From Thermococcus thermotolerans (GTDB lineage Archaea > Methanobacteriota_B > Thermococci > Thermococcales > Thermococcaceae), in NCBI RefSeq assembly GCF_024707485.1, contig NZ_CP102602.1, forward strand, positions 496,001-560,000: a stretch of DNA of 64,000 nt. Reading direction: 5' to 3'. This document shows, piece by piece, positions 1 to 8,495 of the stretch. Numbering within the stretch: position 1 is the stretch's first letter; each line of letters begins with the position of its first letter. The position numbers were made by a program, and so were the translations under genes. The notes below the pieces were generated by a model. The model saw only the letters and a program-made list of their open reading frames with translations. It had not been told where the DNA came from and did not search any database.

Positions 1-204
1 GCAGGTATAGCTCTCGGCGTTCTCATGTCCAGAGTTACTGAGGGCAAAGGCACCAGGATTCCAGAGACACTCTATAACCTGGAAATTGCCTCCCTGAGGA
101 AGGTAACTGTGGTAAACTTCCTCCTCGCGGTGTTGGTTCTCATAGTTGCCGCCAGTCCGGACAGGTGGCTGGGGATTATAAACGGGCTCCTCCCCGGCCC
201 CTGA
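1..204 (+). CDS. C-terminal end of a membrane protein (partial)
   Basis: The frame is open from the first base and stops with TGA at 202-204, so 67 C-terminal residues are visible. A hydrophobic stretch (VNFLLAVLVLIVAA) makes one transmembrane helix near the end, followed by a short amphipathic tail ending in GLLPGP. The N-terminal part lies outside the window. I do not recognise the family. The tRNA-Thr promoter begins right after the stop. Confidence 0.6.
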   Translation, partial: AGIALGVLMSRVTEGKGTRIPETLYNLEIASLRKVTVVNFLLAVLVLIVAASPDRWLGIINGLLPGP

Positions 205-210
205 GAAAAA

Positions 211-218
211 CTTATAAA
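211..218 (+). promoter_or_regulatory. TATA box of the tRNA-Thr gene
   Basis: CTTATAAA, preceded by an A-rich BRE-like run, lies about 26-30 bases before the first base of the mature tRNA. This is the normal archaeal spacing from TATA box to transcription start. Confidence 0.7.
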
Positions 219-243
219 CTTCCCGTGAACCTTAACATCGGGT

Positions 244-320
244 GCCGGGGTAGCCTAGCTCGGCAGGGCGGCGGACTCGTAATCCGCAGGTCGCGGGTTC
301 AAATCCCGCTCCCGGCTCCA
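244..320 (+). tRNA. tRNA-Thr, anticodon CGT
   Basis: A full cloverleaf can be folded. The acceptor stem is GCCGGGG with TCCCGGC, the anticodon stem is GCGGA/TCCGC around loop CTCGTAA (anticodon CGT, reading ACG), and the T arm is GCGGG/CCCGC around TTCAAAT. The discriminator is T and CCA is encoded. No intron is seen. A T-run at 332-336 may end transcription. Confidence 0.95.
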
Positions 321-414
321 TAATTGTCCCTGTTTTTCTGGCTAGTTCTTGAGTGAAAGCCCCACCAGAACAGCATCTTTGTGAGTGTTTTTTAGGTCAT
401 CACAATTAGGGGAA

Positions 415-852
415 TCACCAGAGAACCAGTCCACCCTTCACATGGACGGAGACGGAAACTGGCCCCCCGTTTGACTCGGGAATGATTATCATGTACATGG
501 GTCCCTCCTTGGGGAACCGCCAGATCTTCTCAACGCTGGTCGTGTCGTCCACTTTGAAGAGGCATAGAGCACCATCCCCGGATTTCAGTATTCTAAGCCC
601 AACTTCATCAGTGATGCATACCGTTATGGGTTCGGTTGACTTTATCGAGAATTGAATCACGCTCCACTCGTAGCCCTCAAGTTTGTAAACGTAGTAACCT
701 CCAGGGGATATGACGACGTTTTCCTGAAACCTGTATGAGGCCCCCCATAGGGTGGCGGCTACCAAGATGAGCCCTATAACAAGAATCGTGAACCCCAGGG
801 CTTCAATACGCTTCATCGTGAGTGGGCCCATTGTTATCGCCGCCACCCCCAT
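415..852 (-). CDS. Small membrane-anchored protein of unknown function
   Basis: The protein has 145 residues, with one N-terminal hydrophobic segment (IEALGFTILVIGLILVAATLW, about residues 16-36) acting as uncleaved anchor or signal. A beta-rich domain follows, in which a positioned YYVYKLEGYEW and a closing SVSVHVKG give the look of an extracytoplasmic sandwich. A TATA-like TTTAAATA on the minus strand at 879-886 places the transcription start near 855, so the ATG at 850-852 fits a leaderless start. The ATG at 816 (MKRIEA) is the alternative. I do not recognise a family. It is transcribed convergently with tRNA-Thr. Confidence 0.6.
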   Translation of the reverse strand: MGVAAITMGPLTMKRIEALGFTILVIGLILVAATLWGASYRFQENVVISPGGYYVYKLEGYEWSVIQFSIKSTEPITVCITDEVGLRILKSGDGALCLFKVDDTTSVEKIWRFPKEGPMYMIIIPESNGGPVSVSVHVKGGLVLW

Positions 853-1074
853 CCCCAGTTTTAATCTCGTTACTGATGTATTTAAACGTTGTGACTTTAA
901 GTGTTAGTTTTATTCTTTTTTGTTACCACTGTTTCCACAATCTGGAACATACCCACAGTCTTGGACAAAATCCAAGATATGAGAGGCTTACTTTTGCTTC
1001 CGGTTGACAGGAAGGCCGTCAGCTCTGAAAAATTTTTCCGTGGATTTTTTAAGATGGAGGGCGAAGGTGAGCAT

Positions 1075-1932
1075 ATGAAAAGGGAATCCACGGGAGTACT
1101 CTTTGCGATAACCGGGATGTTCATCTACGGCCTTGAGCCCGTGGTAATAAAGTCCAATCCTTCAAATCCAATAAGCTTCGCAGCGTTCTCTGCCCTCGTT
1201 GCATCGCTTATCCTCTGGGGTGGTCTTTTCTGGAGGGGGGCATGGAGGGAGGTAAGTAACAATAGGGGTGATCTGAGATGGGCATTTTTAATGGGGTTCT
1301 TCGGCACGGCGCTCGCCTATCTGGCGTATTCCTTTGGAGCGCGGATGAGCACGGCCATAAACGCCGCCCTGATAACCCGGAGCGAAGTTCTGTTCTCTTT
1401 CATTCTCTCCTGGCTGTTCCTGGGGGAGAAGATAACCCGAAGGCTTATCGCCTACTCCCTCGCAATCATCGTAGGGCTGGCCATCGTAATACTCCAGGGA
1501 CGCTCTCTCGAACTCCATCTTGGAGATATCCTTCTTCTCCTCGTCCCGCTGTTCTGGCAGCTCGGCCACGTTATAGCCAAAAGGCTGCCTTACAGCCCGC
1601 CAACGATAGCGGCCCTTAGGAATACCTTCGGCTTCCTCCTGCTATTCCCGCTGGCGGTTGCCACGGGGCTGGAGGTTTCAGCATTCGTGATTGCAGAGGG
1701 CCTCGTCATAGCCCTCGGCCAGCTGGTCTGGTACAGGTCGATAAAGCTCATCAACCTCTCCAAGGCGACCGCAATAATAACGCCTGCCCCTGCGGTTGCG
1801 ATAGGGCTGGGTGTCCTGCTCGGCGAGAGCTTTACAGTCTACCATTTCCTCGGTTTCCTCCTCATTACCCTGGGAACACTGGGTGCGGTAAAGGTGGAGA
1901 GCGAACTCAGAACCGGAGCAAGGCACCAATGA
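1075..1932 (+). CDS. EamA-family (DMT) transporter
   Basis: An integral membrane protein of 285 residues with about ten hydrophobic helices in two similar halves, as in EamA/drug-metabolite transporters. These export or import small metabolites, and substrate cannot be read from sequence. The second half holds a typical 'WLFLGEKITRRLIAYSLAIIVG'-like turn pattern, where an acidic GE in the loop precedes the next helix; GES near the end repeats it. I start at the ATG preceded by GGTGA at 1066-1070; an in-frame upstream GTG would add an implausible tail. The 3' end overlaps the convergent glycosyltransferase gene by 26 bases. Confidence 0.85.
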   Translation: MKRESTGVLFAITGMFIYGLEPVVIKSNPSNPISFAAFSALVASLILWGGLFWRGAWREVSNNRGDLRWAFLMGFFGTALAYLAYSFGARMSTAINAALITRSEVLFSFILSWLFLGEKITRRLIAYSLAIIVGLAIVILQGRSLELHLGDILLLLVPLFWQLGHVIAKRLPYSPPTIAALRNTFGFLLLFPLAVATGLEVSAFVIAEGLVIALGQLVWYRSIKLINLSKATAIITPAPAVAIGLGVLLGESFTVYHFLGFLLITLGTLGAVKVESELRTGARHQ

Positions 1933-2572
1933 AGCGAAAGACATCCCTTACCCCAAAACGTCCCTCCCTACTGGGGTCGTATATCATGCTCACCGGCACT
2001 TCTTTTATTCGGGCCCCCATCTTGGCAGCCTTTATCAGCATCTCGGTTTCGACCTCATAGCGGTCGCTCTCTATCTCCGGAAGAAATTGCCTGCTGAATG
2101 CCCTGAAGCCGCTCTGAGTGTCGTAGACGTACTGGCGCAGCTTGAGCCTTATGAGTTTCGTCGTTATTATGTTGCTGAGCCTCCTGTGGAGTGGACGCTG
2201 GCTCACATCTCCTCTCCTAGCGCCGATTACCATATCCGCGTTGCCCGAGACTATAGGCTCCACGAGGCTTATTATCTCCTCCGGCTTGTGCTGGCCGTCG
2301 GCGTCCATGAAGACCACAACGTCGCCGCTGGAGTGGTTGATCCCCTCACGCATTGCACAGCCTTTGCCGCAGTTTTTCTTCAGCCTGATGGCCTTTATCC
2401 TGGAGTCCTTCTCGGAAAATGCTTTGGCCACCTTATACGTTCCATCGCTTGAGCCGTCGTCAACGACTATGACCTCGTCAACGAAGTCGGGGATCCTCTC
2501 AAGGACCTTCGGGAGCCTTGTCTCCTCGTTGTAGGCTGGTATTATGACGGTGACCCTTCTGCCCTTCAGCAT
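1907..2572 (-). CDS. GT2 family glycosyltransferase (dolichyl-phosphate sugar synthase-like)
   Basis: A 221-residue GT-A fold enzyme. The N-terminus VTVIIPAYNEETRLPKVLE is the nucleotide-sugar entry motif, VVVDDGSSDGT and FMDADGQH supply the metal-binding acidic residues (DxD near residue 90), and a C-terminal region carries the family's ETEMLIKAAKMG. No membrane helices follow, so it resembles the catalytic domain of polyprenyl-phosphate mannose/glucose synthases, which load lipid carriers for glycosylation. Its ATG follows the panB stop codon directly, so it is the second gene of a panB operon. Donor and acceptor are unknown. Confidence 0.85.
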   Translation of the reverse strand: MLKGRRVTVIIPAYNEETRLPKVLERIPDFVDEVIVVDDGSSDGTYKVAKAFSEKDSRIKAIRLKKNCGKGCAMREGINHSSGDVVVFMDADGQHKPEEIISLVEPIVSGNADMVIGARRGDVSQRPLHRRLSNIITTKLIRLKLRQYVYDTQSGFRAFSRQFLPEIESDRYEVETEMLIKAAKMGARIKEVPVSMIYDPSREGRFGVRDVFRFIGALLRF

Positions 2573-3430
2573 CTACTCATCCTCTCCGAGCCTTTCGAGG
2601 GCCCTCTGGGCTTTTCTCCGGAAGTCGTCCTTATCGAGGAACTCCCAGTAGTGCTCCCTCGCCGGGAACCTGCCCTCTTTTACTTCCTCGCGGTAATTCT
2701 CAAGGGCAAGTCTTATCATCCCACCGATGTCGGCGTATTTCTTCACGAATGGGGGCGTGTTTTCATAGATTCCCAGGAGGTCGTGCCAGACGAGAACCTG
2801 TCCATCAACGTAGGGCCCGGCACCGATTCCAATGGTAGGAATCGAGACCTCCTCTGTGACGAGCTTGGCCACATCTGCGAGGGTAAACTCAAGGACGACG
2901 GCAAAAGCGCCGGCCTTCTCAAGTGCCCGGGCATCGCGGAGGATCTCCTCAATCTCCTCTTCGGTCTCTCCCATCAGCCGGTAGCCGCCGAGGCGGAGGT
3001 AGCGCTGCGGCGTAAGCCCCGTGTGCCCCATTACCGGGATGCCCATGCGGACCAGCTTCCTCACGAGCTTCCTGTGGTCGTAACCGCCTTCTATCTTCAC
3101 CGCATCCGCCCCGGCCTGAATGAGCCTTACGGCGTTTCTAACGCCCTCGTCGGTATCGATCTCGTAGCTGCCGAAGGGCATATCAGCGAGAACGAGCGCC
3201 CTCTTTACAGCTTTCGCCACAGCCTTGGTGTGGAATACCATCTGATCCATCGTAACGTTCAGCGTGTTTTCCTCGCCGTAGACGACCATTCCCAGTGAAT
3301 CGCCGATGAAGATTATGTCCATGCCTGCTTTGTCAGCTATGAGCGCTGAGGGATAATCGTAAGCGGTTATCATTGCTATCCTTTCCTTCCCCTTCATCTC
3401 GATTATTTTCCGAGGCGTTATCTCCCTCAT
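2573..3430 (-). CDS. panB: 3-methyl-2-oxobutanoate hydroxymethyltransferase
   Basis: Ketopantoate hydroxymethyltransferase makes ketopantoate from 2-oxoisovalerate and methylene-tetrahydro(methano)pterin in coenzyme A synthesis. The 285 residues have the usual length. Family motifs are [36 protein letters not shown] (magnesium-binding Asp), VKIEGG and [11 protein letters not shown], followed by TIGIGAG. The gene leads a two-gene minus-strand operon with the glycosyltransferase and diverges from the VapBC promoter. Confidence 0.95.
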   Translation of the reverse strand: MREITPRKIIEMKGKERIAMITAYDYPSALIADKAGMDIIFIGDSLGMVVYGEENTLNVTMDQMVFHTKAVAKAVKRALVLADMPFGSYEIDTDEGVRNAVRLIQAGADAVKIEGGYDHRKLVRKLVRMGIPVMGHTGLTPQRYLRLGGYRLMGETEEEIEEILRDARALEKAGAFAVVLEFTLADVAKLVTEEVSIPTIGIGAGPYVDGQVLVWHDLLGIYENTPPFVKKYADIGGMIRLALENYREEVKEGRFPAREHYWEFLDKDDFRRKAQRALERLGEDE

Positions 3431-3483
3431 TCTCTCACCCCTGGAAGATTAAAGGTTCCCGCCTAATTAACGGTTTCGATAGG

Positions 3484-3509
3484 GTTATATACCAACGTCG
3501 GTAATTACC
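3484..3509 (+). promoter_or_regulatory. vapB promoter with overlapping palindrome
   Basis: A TATA-like GTTATATACC at about 3484-3493 is followed at 3500-3509 by the perfect 10-base palindrome GGTAATTACC. This lies where the transcription start should be. A partly overlapping inverted pair TACC/GGTA flanks it. The position suits autoregulation by the ribbon-helix-helix antitoxin encoded 14 bases downstream; that role is inferred. Confidence 0.5.
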
Positions 3510-3522
3510 TACAGGTGGTGAC

Positions 3523-3783
3523 ATGGGCAAGGTCAAAACGAGCGTCTATATTGATGAGGAACTATGGAGGGAGTTTAAGGAGCTGGCCCTTAGGGAGGGG
3601 AGCGAGGTCAGCAAGTTGCTGGAGGAGGCGCTGATGAACTACCTCATAAACGAGGTTCTGAGGGACATTGACGACTCCGAAATCCCACTGTGGTTCGAGC
3701 CCCTCAACGTGGGAGGAGAGAGCAGTGAAAAGCTCCTGAGGGAGATGAGAGATGGCAGGGAAAAGCGTTTACTTGGACAGTAG
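3523..3783 (+). CDS. Ribbon-helix-helix antitoxin (VapB-like)
   Basis: An 86-residue protein. The N-terminal KTSVYIDEELWREFKELAL followed by SEVSKLLEEAL is a ribbon-helix-helix DNA-binding fold; the C-terminal half is charged and probably binds and blocks the toxin. The RBS is GGTGGTGAC before ATG. The next gene, a PIN-domain protein, begins inside this one (32-base overlap), the common layout of antitoxin-toxin pairs. It probably represses its own promoter through the palindrome just upstream. Confidence 0.8.
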   Translation: MGKVKTSVYIDEELWREFKELALREGSEVSKLLEEALMNYLINEVLRDIDDSEIPLWFEPLNVGGESSEKLLREMRDGREKRLLGQ

Positions 3784-4219
3784 CGCAATCCTGAAGAGGT
3801 ACCTGAATGAAGAGGGAAGCGACGTCGTGAGGAAAGCCTTCAGGGACGCCTACAGGGGTGAGGTGAAGCTGGCATTCAGCTTCTGGAACATTGGGGAGGT
3901 AATCGGGATACTCGACAAGAAGATGAGGAGGGGTCATCTCAGCTGGGAGGACTTTGACTTTCTGAAGAAGGGTTTTCTGGCTGAGGTAAAGAGGTTCACG
4001 AGGTTAGGTGTCCTGGAGGTCGTCCCCGTTCATTCCCTGCTCTTGGCCGATGCGTGGGAGTTGATTGAAAGGCACCACCTGTACCAAGCCGACGCCCTGC
4101 AGATAGTGTCCGCAAAGTACGTGGGAGCCGAGAGCTTCTATACCGCAGATAAGAGGCTTCATGAAGCGGCGGTTAAAGAGGGTTTGAACTCAATACTTCT
4201 CGTGGGGGTGAGGGCATGA
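3752..4219 (+). CDS. PIN-domain ribonuclease toxin (VapC family)
   Basis: A 155-residue PIN domain. The conserved acidic residues of the metal-dependent nuclease site are visible: D in [13 protein letters not shown] in NIGEVIG, D in [11 protein letters not shown] and D in FYTADKRL. VapC toxins cleave specific tRNAs or rRNA when freed from the antitoxin; the target here is unknown. The last codons overlap the archease start (ATGA), so the toxin is probably co-transcribed with the RNA-modification and repair genes downstream. Confidence 0.85.
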   Translation: MAGKSVYLDSSAILKRYLNEEGSDVVRKAFRDAYRGEVKLAFSFWNIGEVIGILDKKMRRGHLSWEDFDFLKKGFLAEVKRFTRLGVLEVVPVHSLLLADAWELIERHHLYQADALQIVSAKYVGAESFYTADKRLHEAAVKEGLNSILLVGVRA

Positions 4220-4644
4220 GGAAGTGGGAACACTACGAGCACACGGCTGATGTTGGAATCAGGGGGTACGGTGAGAGCCTTGAGGAGGCCTTCGAGGCCG
4301 TTGCGCTGGCGCTCTTTGACGTGATGGTTGATGTGAGAAAGGTCGAGAGCAGAGAATGTCGTGAGGTAGAAGTTGAGGGCGAAGACTTGATGGCGCTCCT
4401 CTACAACTTCCTTGAGGAGCTTCTCGTGCTACACGACATGGAGGGACTTGTCTTCGGGGACGTTGACGTTGAGATAGAGAAGACCGGGGAGGGCTACCTG
4501 CTCAGGGCGAAGGCCTGCGGCGAGCCCTTGGATTACGAGAAGCACGAGCCGAAGGAAGAGGTGAAGGCGATAACCTACCATGACATGAAAATCGAAATGC
4601 TGCCGGATGGCAGGTGGATGGCCCAGCTGGTGCCAGACCTGTGA
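4216..4644 (+). CDS. Archease, RNA ligase/methyltransferase chaperone
   Basis: A 142-residue archease. Typical features are [20 protein letters not shown] at the N-terminus and the C-terminal acidic region ending near the ITYHDMKIE strand, where the metal-binding Asp and His cluster. Archease promotes guanylylation and turnover of RtcB and, in Pyrococcus abyssi, prevents aggregation of the neighbouring tRNA m5C methyltransferase. Both partners are encoded in the next 3 kb on the same strand, which supports this role here. Confidence 0.93.
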   Translation: MRKWEHYEHTADVGIRGYGESLEEAFEAVALALFDVMVDVRKVESRECREVEVEGEDLMALLYNFLEELLVLHDMEGLVFGDVDVEIEKTGEGYLLRAKACGEPLDYEKHEPKEEVKAITYHDMKIEMLPDGRWMAQLVPDL

Positions 4645-4653
4645 GGTGGTTCC

Positions 4654-5589
4654 ATGAGCGCGAGGGACAGGATTAGGGAGACCAACCCGGCCTTCTACGA
4701 GCGCTATTCGATGCTCGAAGACACCGACGAGTTCTGGGAGTTCATAGTTAGGCCTCTGCGGCAGAGCATAAGGGTCAACACCCTCAAGGCACCGCTTGAA
4801 GTGGTGGTTGAGAGACTTAGAGAGGAGTTTGAACTCCAGCAAATTCCCTGGATCCGCGAGGGCTTTTTCATCAACGTTGACAACCTCGCGAAGGTTCCGG
4901 AGCACAGCCTCGGCCTCATCTTCGGCCAGGAAGCGAGCTCCATGATACCCCCGGTCGTCCTCGACCCAAAGCCGGGTGAGCTGGTCCTCGACATGGCTGC
5001 CGCACCGGGTTCAAAGACCGGCCAGATAGCTCAGTACATGGAGAACGAGGGCTGTATAATAGCCAACGACCCGAAACTCAGCAGGGCCAACGTCCTCATA
5101 GCGAACCTCAACAGGATGGGTGTCTTAAACACCCGCGTAACTACGAAGGACGGGGCTTACTTCGGCCGTTTTGAAAATACCTTTGACAGAATTCTCCTCG
5201 ACGCGCCGTGCTCCTCGGTGGGGATGATACGGAAGAAGTGGAAGTTCCTGGAGAGCTGGCGCCTGAGGGGCGTCATCAAGTACATGAACATCCAGAAGAG
5301 GCTCATCCTGGCCGCCTACCGGGCGCTCAAGCCGGGTGGGACTCTGGTTTACTCAACATGCACGATAGACCCCCTGGAGAACGAGGAGGTCGTTGATTAC
5401 CTCCTGAGGAAGACCGATGCGAGGCTTGAGCAGATAGATCTGCCGGTGAAGACCAGCGAGCCGGTTCTTGAGTGGGAGGGGAGGGAGTACTCTGAGGAAC
5501 TGAAGAAAGCTCTCCGCATACACCCCAACGACAACGACACCGAGGCCTTTTTCATAGCGAAGATAGTCAAGCCGGAGGGAGGGGCATGA
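4654..5589 (+). CDS. tRNA (cytosine-5)-methyltransferase, NSUN/Trm4 family
   Basis: A 311-residue SAM-dependent m5C RNA methyltransferase. The SAM-binding motif DMAAAPGSKT is at residues 113-122. The two catalytic cysteines sit in DAPCSS (C186, covalent release) and YSTCTIDPLENE (C236, nucleophile). The protein is the size of the P. abyssi enzyme known to work with archease on tRNA. The RBS is GAGGTGGTTCC before ATG at 4654. It overlaps the PUA-like gene by 4 bases, so both may form one functional unit. Confidence 0.92.
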   Translation: MSARDRIRETNPAFYERYSMLEDTDEFWEFIVRPLRQSIRVNTLKAPLEVVVERLREEFELQQIPWIREGFFINVDNLAKVPEHSLGLIFGQEASSMIPPVVLDPKPGELVLDMAAAPGSKTGQIAQYMENEGCIIANDPKLSRANVLIANLNRMGVLNTRVTTKDGAYFGRFENTFDRILLDAPCSSVGMIRKKWKFLESWRLRGVIKYMNIQKRLILAAYRALKPGGTLVYSTCTIDPLENEEVVDYLLRKTDARLEQIDLPVKTSEPVLEWEGREYSEELKKALRIHPNDNDTEAFFIAKIVKPEGGA

Positions 5590-6050
5590 GCGAAAACCCG
5601 AGGGATGAGATAGGAAAGACGAGCGACACCGAGCTCGTCAAAAGGCTTCTCCTGGAGAACTACGGATATGCACCGGATCTCCACTATGAGATACGAGGGA
5701 GGTACCACAAGGTCTACGCATGGAAGCCCTGCTCCTTCGAAATCAGAGGGCCCGACAGAAACGGGGTGTACTTCGGCAGGGTGGAGAGCGATGGAATAAG
5801 GCTGAGCATCGAAGGTTCCTTCCTCGTTGGGCCAAAGGCGACCAAAAACCTCGTCGAGCTGGACGACGAGAGGGCGAGGCTGTACCTGGCGGGTGAGAGC
5901 GTCGAGATTGAAGATAAGGACCTCCATGGGTGGGTGATAGTTAAGTGGCGCTCATACTACATCGGCTCGGCCAAGGCTAAAGATGGAAGGCTCATAAACT
6001 ACGTGCCGAAGGAGAAAAGGCTTAAGCTTGAAGACCCCGCGAAAGCTTAA
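5586..6050 (+). CDS. PUA-like RNA-binding protein (RsmF C-terminal type)
   Basis: A 154-residue protein with no catalytic motif. Its C-terminal part (WVIVKWRSYYIGSAKAKDGR, then INYVPKEKRLK) resembles the PUA-like RNA-binding domain that follows the catalytic domain in RsmF-type m5C methyltransferases. Here the domain is a separate gene whose start overlaps the end of the methyltransferase by ATGA. I infer that it helps the enzyme bind substrate RNA. The stop is followed by a short gap before rtcB. Confidence 0.6.
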   Translation: MSENPRDEIGKTSDTELVKRLLLENYGYAPDLHYEIRGRYHKVYAWKPCSFEIRGPDRNGVYFGRVESDGIRLSIEGSFLVGPKATKNLVELDDERARLYLAGESVEIEDKDLHGWVIVKWRSYYIGSAKAKDGRLINYVPKEKRLKLEDPAKA

Positions 6051-6086
6051 AATAACGTTAGGGTAATCTAAAACGGAGGTGGGAGG

Positions 6087-7526
6087 ATGGTGCCGCTGAA
6101 GAGGATAGATAAAATACGCTGGGAGATACCGAAGTACGACAGGAGAATGCGCGTTCCAGGCAGGGTTTACGCTGACGACCAGCTGATAGAGAAGATGAGG
6201 GGAGACAGAACCCTTGAGCAGGCGGCGAACGTTGCGATGCTTCCGGGCATCTACAAGTACTCCATCGTCATGCCCGACGGCCACCAGGGTTACGGCTTTC
6301 CGATCGGTGGGGTTGCGGCCTTTGACGTGAAGGAGGGTGTCATAAGTCCCGGAGGAGTCGGCTACGACATCAACTGCGGCGTCCGCCTTATCCGTACGAA
6401 CCTCACCGAGAAGGAAGTGAGACCGAAGATAAAGGAGCTTGTTGACACCCTCTTCAGGAACGTTCCGAGCGGTCTTGGAAGCAAGGGACGCGTTAGGCTC
6501 CACTGGACCCAGCTCGACGATGTATTAGCTGATGGCGCCAAGTGGGCCGTCGACAACGGCTACGGCTGGAAGGAAGACCTTGAGCACCTTGAGGAAGGCG
6601 GAAGGATGGAAGGCGCCAATCCCAACGCCGTCAGCCAGAAGGCGAAGCAGAGGGGAGCGCCACAGCTCGGTTCCCTCGGCTCCGGAAACCACTTCCTTGA
6701 GGTTCAGGTCGTCGACAAGGTCTTCGACGAGAAGATAGCTAAAGCGTATGGCCTCTTCGAGGGACAGGTCGTTGTGATGGTTCACACAGGTTCGCGCGGT
6801 TTGGGCCATCAGGTGGCGAGCGACTACCTCAGGATAATGGAGAAGGCCAACAGGAAGTACGGTGTGCCCTGGCCCGACCGCGAGCTGGTCAGCGTCCCGT
6901 TCCAGACGGAGGAGGGACAGAGGTATTTTAGCGCGATGAAGGCCGCTGCCAACTTCGCTTGGGCCAACAGACAGATGATAACCCACTGGGTCAGGGAGAG
7001 CTTTGAGGAAGTCTTCAATAGGAAGGCCGAGGACATGGAGATGCACATCGTTTACGACGTCGCTCACAACATAGCGAAGGTCGAGGAGCACGTCGTTGAC
7101 GGCAGAAAGGTCAAGGTCGTCGTCCACAGGAAGGGAGCCACGAGGGCGTTTCCAGCTGGCCACCCGGACGTTCCAAAAGCTTATCGCGATGTCGGACAGC
7201 CGGTTCTGATTCCAGGTTCGATGGGAACCGCGAGCTACGTTCTTGCTGGTGCTGAGGGCTCGATGAGAGAAACGTTTGGTTCGACCTGCCACGGTGCCGG
7301 AAGACTGCTCAGCAGGAAGGCCGCCACCAGGCAGTACCGCGGAGACAGGCTTAAGAACGAGCTGGCAAGGCAGGGAATCTACATCCGCGCGGCATCGCTC
7401 AGGGTCGTCGCTGAAGAGGCACCCGGTGCCTACAAGAGCGTTGACAACGTCGTCAACGTCGTCCACCAGGCAGGAATAGCGAACCTTGTGGCGAGGATGC
7501 GCCCGATGGGCGTTGCCAAGGGATGA
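6087..7526 (+). CDS. rtcB: tRNA-splicing RNA ligase RtcB
   Basis: A 479-residue GTP- and Mn-dependent RNA ligase joining 2',3'-cyclic-phosphate and 5'-OH ends, as in tRNA splicing. Metal and catalytic residues are visible: GYDINCGVR (D94, C97), GSGNHFLEV (H202), MVHTGSRG (H233), YDVAHNIAK (H327) and STCHGAGR, in which H402 matches the guanylylated histidine. The reading frame shows no intein. It lies 36 bases after the PUA-like gene with RBS GGAGGTGGGAGG. Archease in the same gene run would activate it. Confidence 0.97.
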   Translation: MVPLKRIDKIRWEIPKYDRRMRVPGRVYADDQLIEKMRGDRTLEQAANVAMLPGIYKYSIVMPDGHQGYGFPIGGVAAFDVKEGVISPGGVGYDINCGVRLIRTNLTEKEVRPKIKELVDTLFRNVPSGLGSKGRVRLHWTQLDDVLADGAKWAVDNGYGWKEDLEHLEEGGRMEGANPNAVSQKAKQRGAPQLGSLGSGNHFLEVQVVDKVFDEKIAKAYGLFEGQVVVMVHTGSRGLGHQVASDYLRIMEKANRKYGVPWPDRELVSVPFQTEEGQRYFSAMKAAANFAWANRQMITHWVRESFEEVFNRKAEDMEMHIVYDVAHNIAKVEEHVVDGRKVKVVVHRKGATRAFPAGHPDVPKAYRDVGQPVLIPGSMGTASYVLAGAEGSMRETFGSTCHGAGRLLSRKAATRQYRGDRLKNELARQGIYIRAASLRVVAEEAPGAYKSVDNVVNVVHQAGIANLVARMRPMGVAKG

Positions 7527-7568
7527 TTTTGCTCTCTTCTATCTTTTCCATAAAAAGAAAAAGAGTCG

Positions 7569-8495
7569 TCAGCTGATGTCGCTGGTCATGAACCTAACGT
7601 AGGCTATCGCGAAGGGGAGGAACAGCATCACGAGAAGCATGGCCAGGTTGTTAAAGCCGTAGGTGAATGAGTCGCTCACCGGGATGTAGTAGTTGAGGAA
7701 TCTGTCCCCACTGAAGATGTACTGGACGAGTTGGACGTAGTGGTGTGCCGGGTTGAGGAAGTGCAGCCTTGCCATCCATGTATTTACCGTTTCCTGCCAG
7801 ACCTCATGGGCACTTGTCCCCCACGGCGGCTCTGGGCCGGCAAGCCTTGGGGCGGCTATGCCAACCACTATGCCGTAGAAGACGGTAAGAAATATGGCCA
7901 GACCGACGGCGGCAAGCATCGATGTCTCGGGCTTTTTGAAGAGGGTTGAGAAGAGCACACCAATTGAGAGGAACGTCAGGGTGTAGAGTATCGTGGCGAC
8001 TATCGCCAGAAAACCCCTGGAAAGTGAATCTCCGTCCAGTGGAATTCCCAGTATCAGCATCACCGCCACTATGGCGACGTAAACAACGAGGTTCGTGAGG
8101 ACTATCAGCAGTCCCATGCCGAGGAACTTGCCGTTGATAACCTCGTCCCGGTAAACAGGATGCCCCAGGAGAACCTTGGCTGTCCCCGTTTCCACCTCCC
8201 TGTTTATCGCATCTGCGCCAAGGGCGGCCCCCAGAACAGCGCCTATGATAGTGATTATCATCATGTTTATCATGAAGAGTGCGGCAAGTGGCGTCATGTA
8301 GACCTCGCTGACCGATCCCCACAGGAAAAGCTCGTTGCTTTCCACCCTAGGCGTCCCCATGCGGATCAAATAGTCCTTGATGCCGTAAACCGCAAGGCCA
8401 AAAATGAGAAGGTAGAACACCATGATAACCACGAACCTCCTGCTCTTCACTGCCGTGTAAAGCTCTTTGAGTGCTATATTCCATGCCGGGTTCAT
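7569..8495 (-). CDS. ABC-2 type transporter permease
   Basis: A 308-residue membrane protein with six or more helices and a soluble loop between helices 1 and 2, typical of ABC-2 permeases (VLGAALGADAINREVETGTAKVLLGHPVYR is the family's signature region). I start at the ATG overlapping the stop of the upstream gene as ATGA; an in-frame start nine codons earlier is possible. It is the third gene of the operon ATPase, surface protein, permease. Export of an unknown substrate or membrane-protein extraction is likely. Confidence 0.87.
   Translation of the reverse strand: MNPAWNIALKELYTAVKSRRFVVIMVFYLLIFGLAVYGIKDYLIRMGTPRVESNELFLWGSVSEVYMTPLAALFMINMMIITIIGAVLGAALGADAINREVETGTAKVLLGHPVYRDEVINGKFLGMGLLIVLTNLVVYVAIVAVMLILGIPLDGDSLSRGFLAIVATILYTLTFLSIGVLFSTLFKKPETSMLAAVGLAIFLTVFYGIVVGIAAPRLAGPEPPWGTSAHEVWQETVNTWMARLHFLNPAHHYVQLVQYIFSGDRFLNYYIPVSDSFTYGFNNLAMLLVMLFLPFAIAYVRFMTSDIS

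Noticed and set aside
380-402. C-box-like GTGATGA on the minus strand, possible C/D RNA
   Set aside because: No CTGA D box or second C' box lies within 60 bases, so a C/D RNA cannot be supported.
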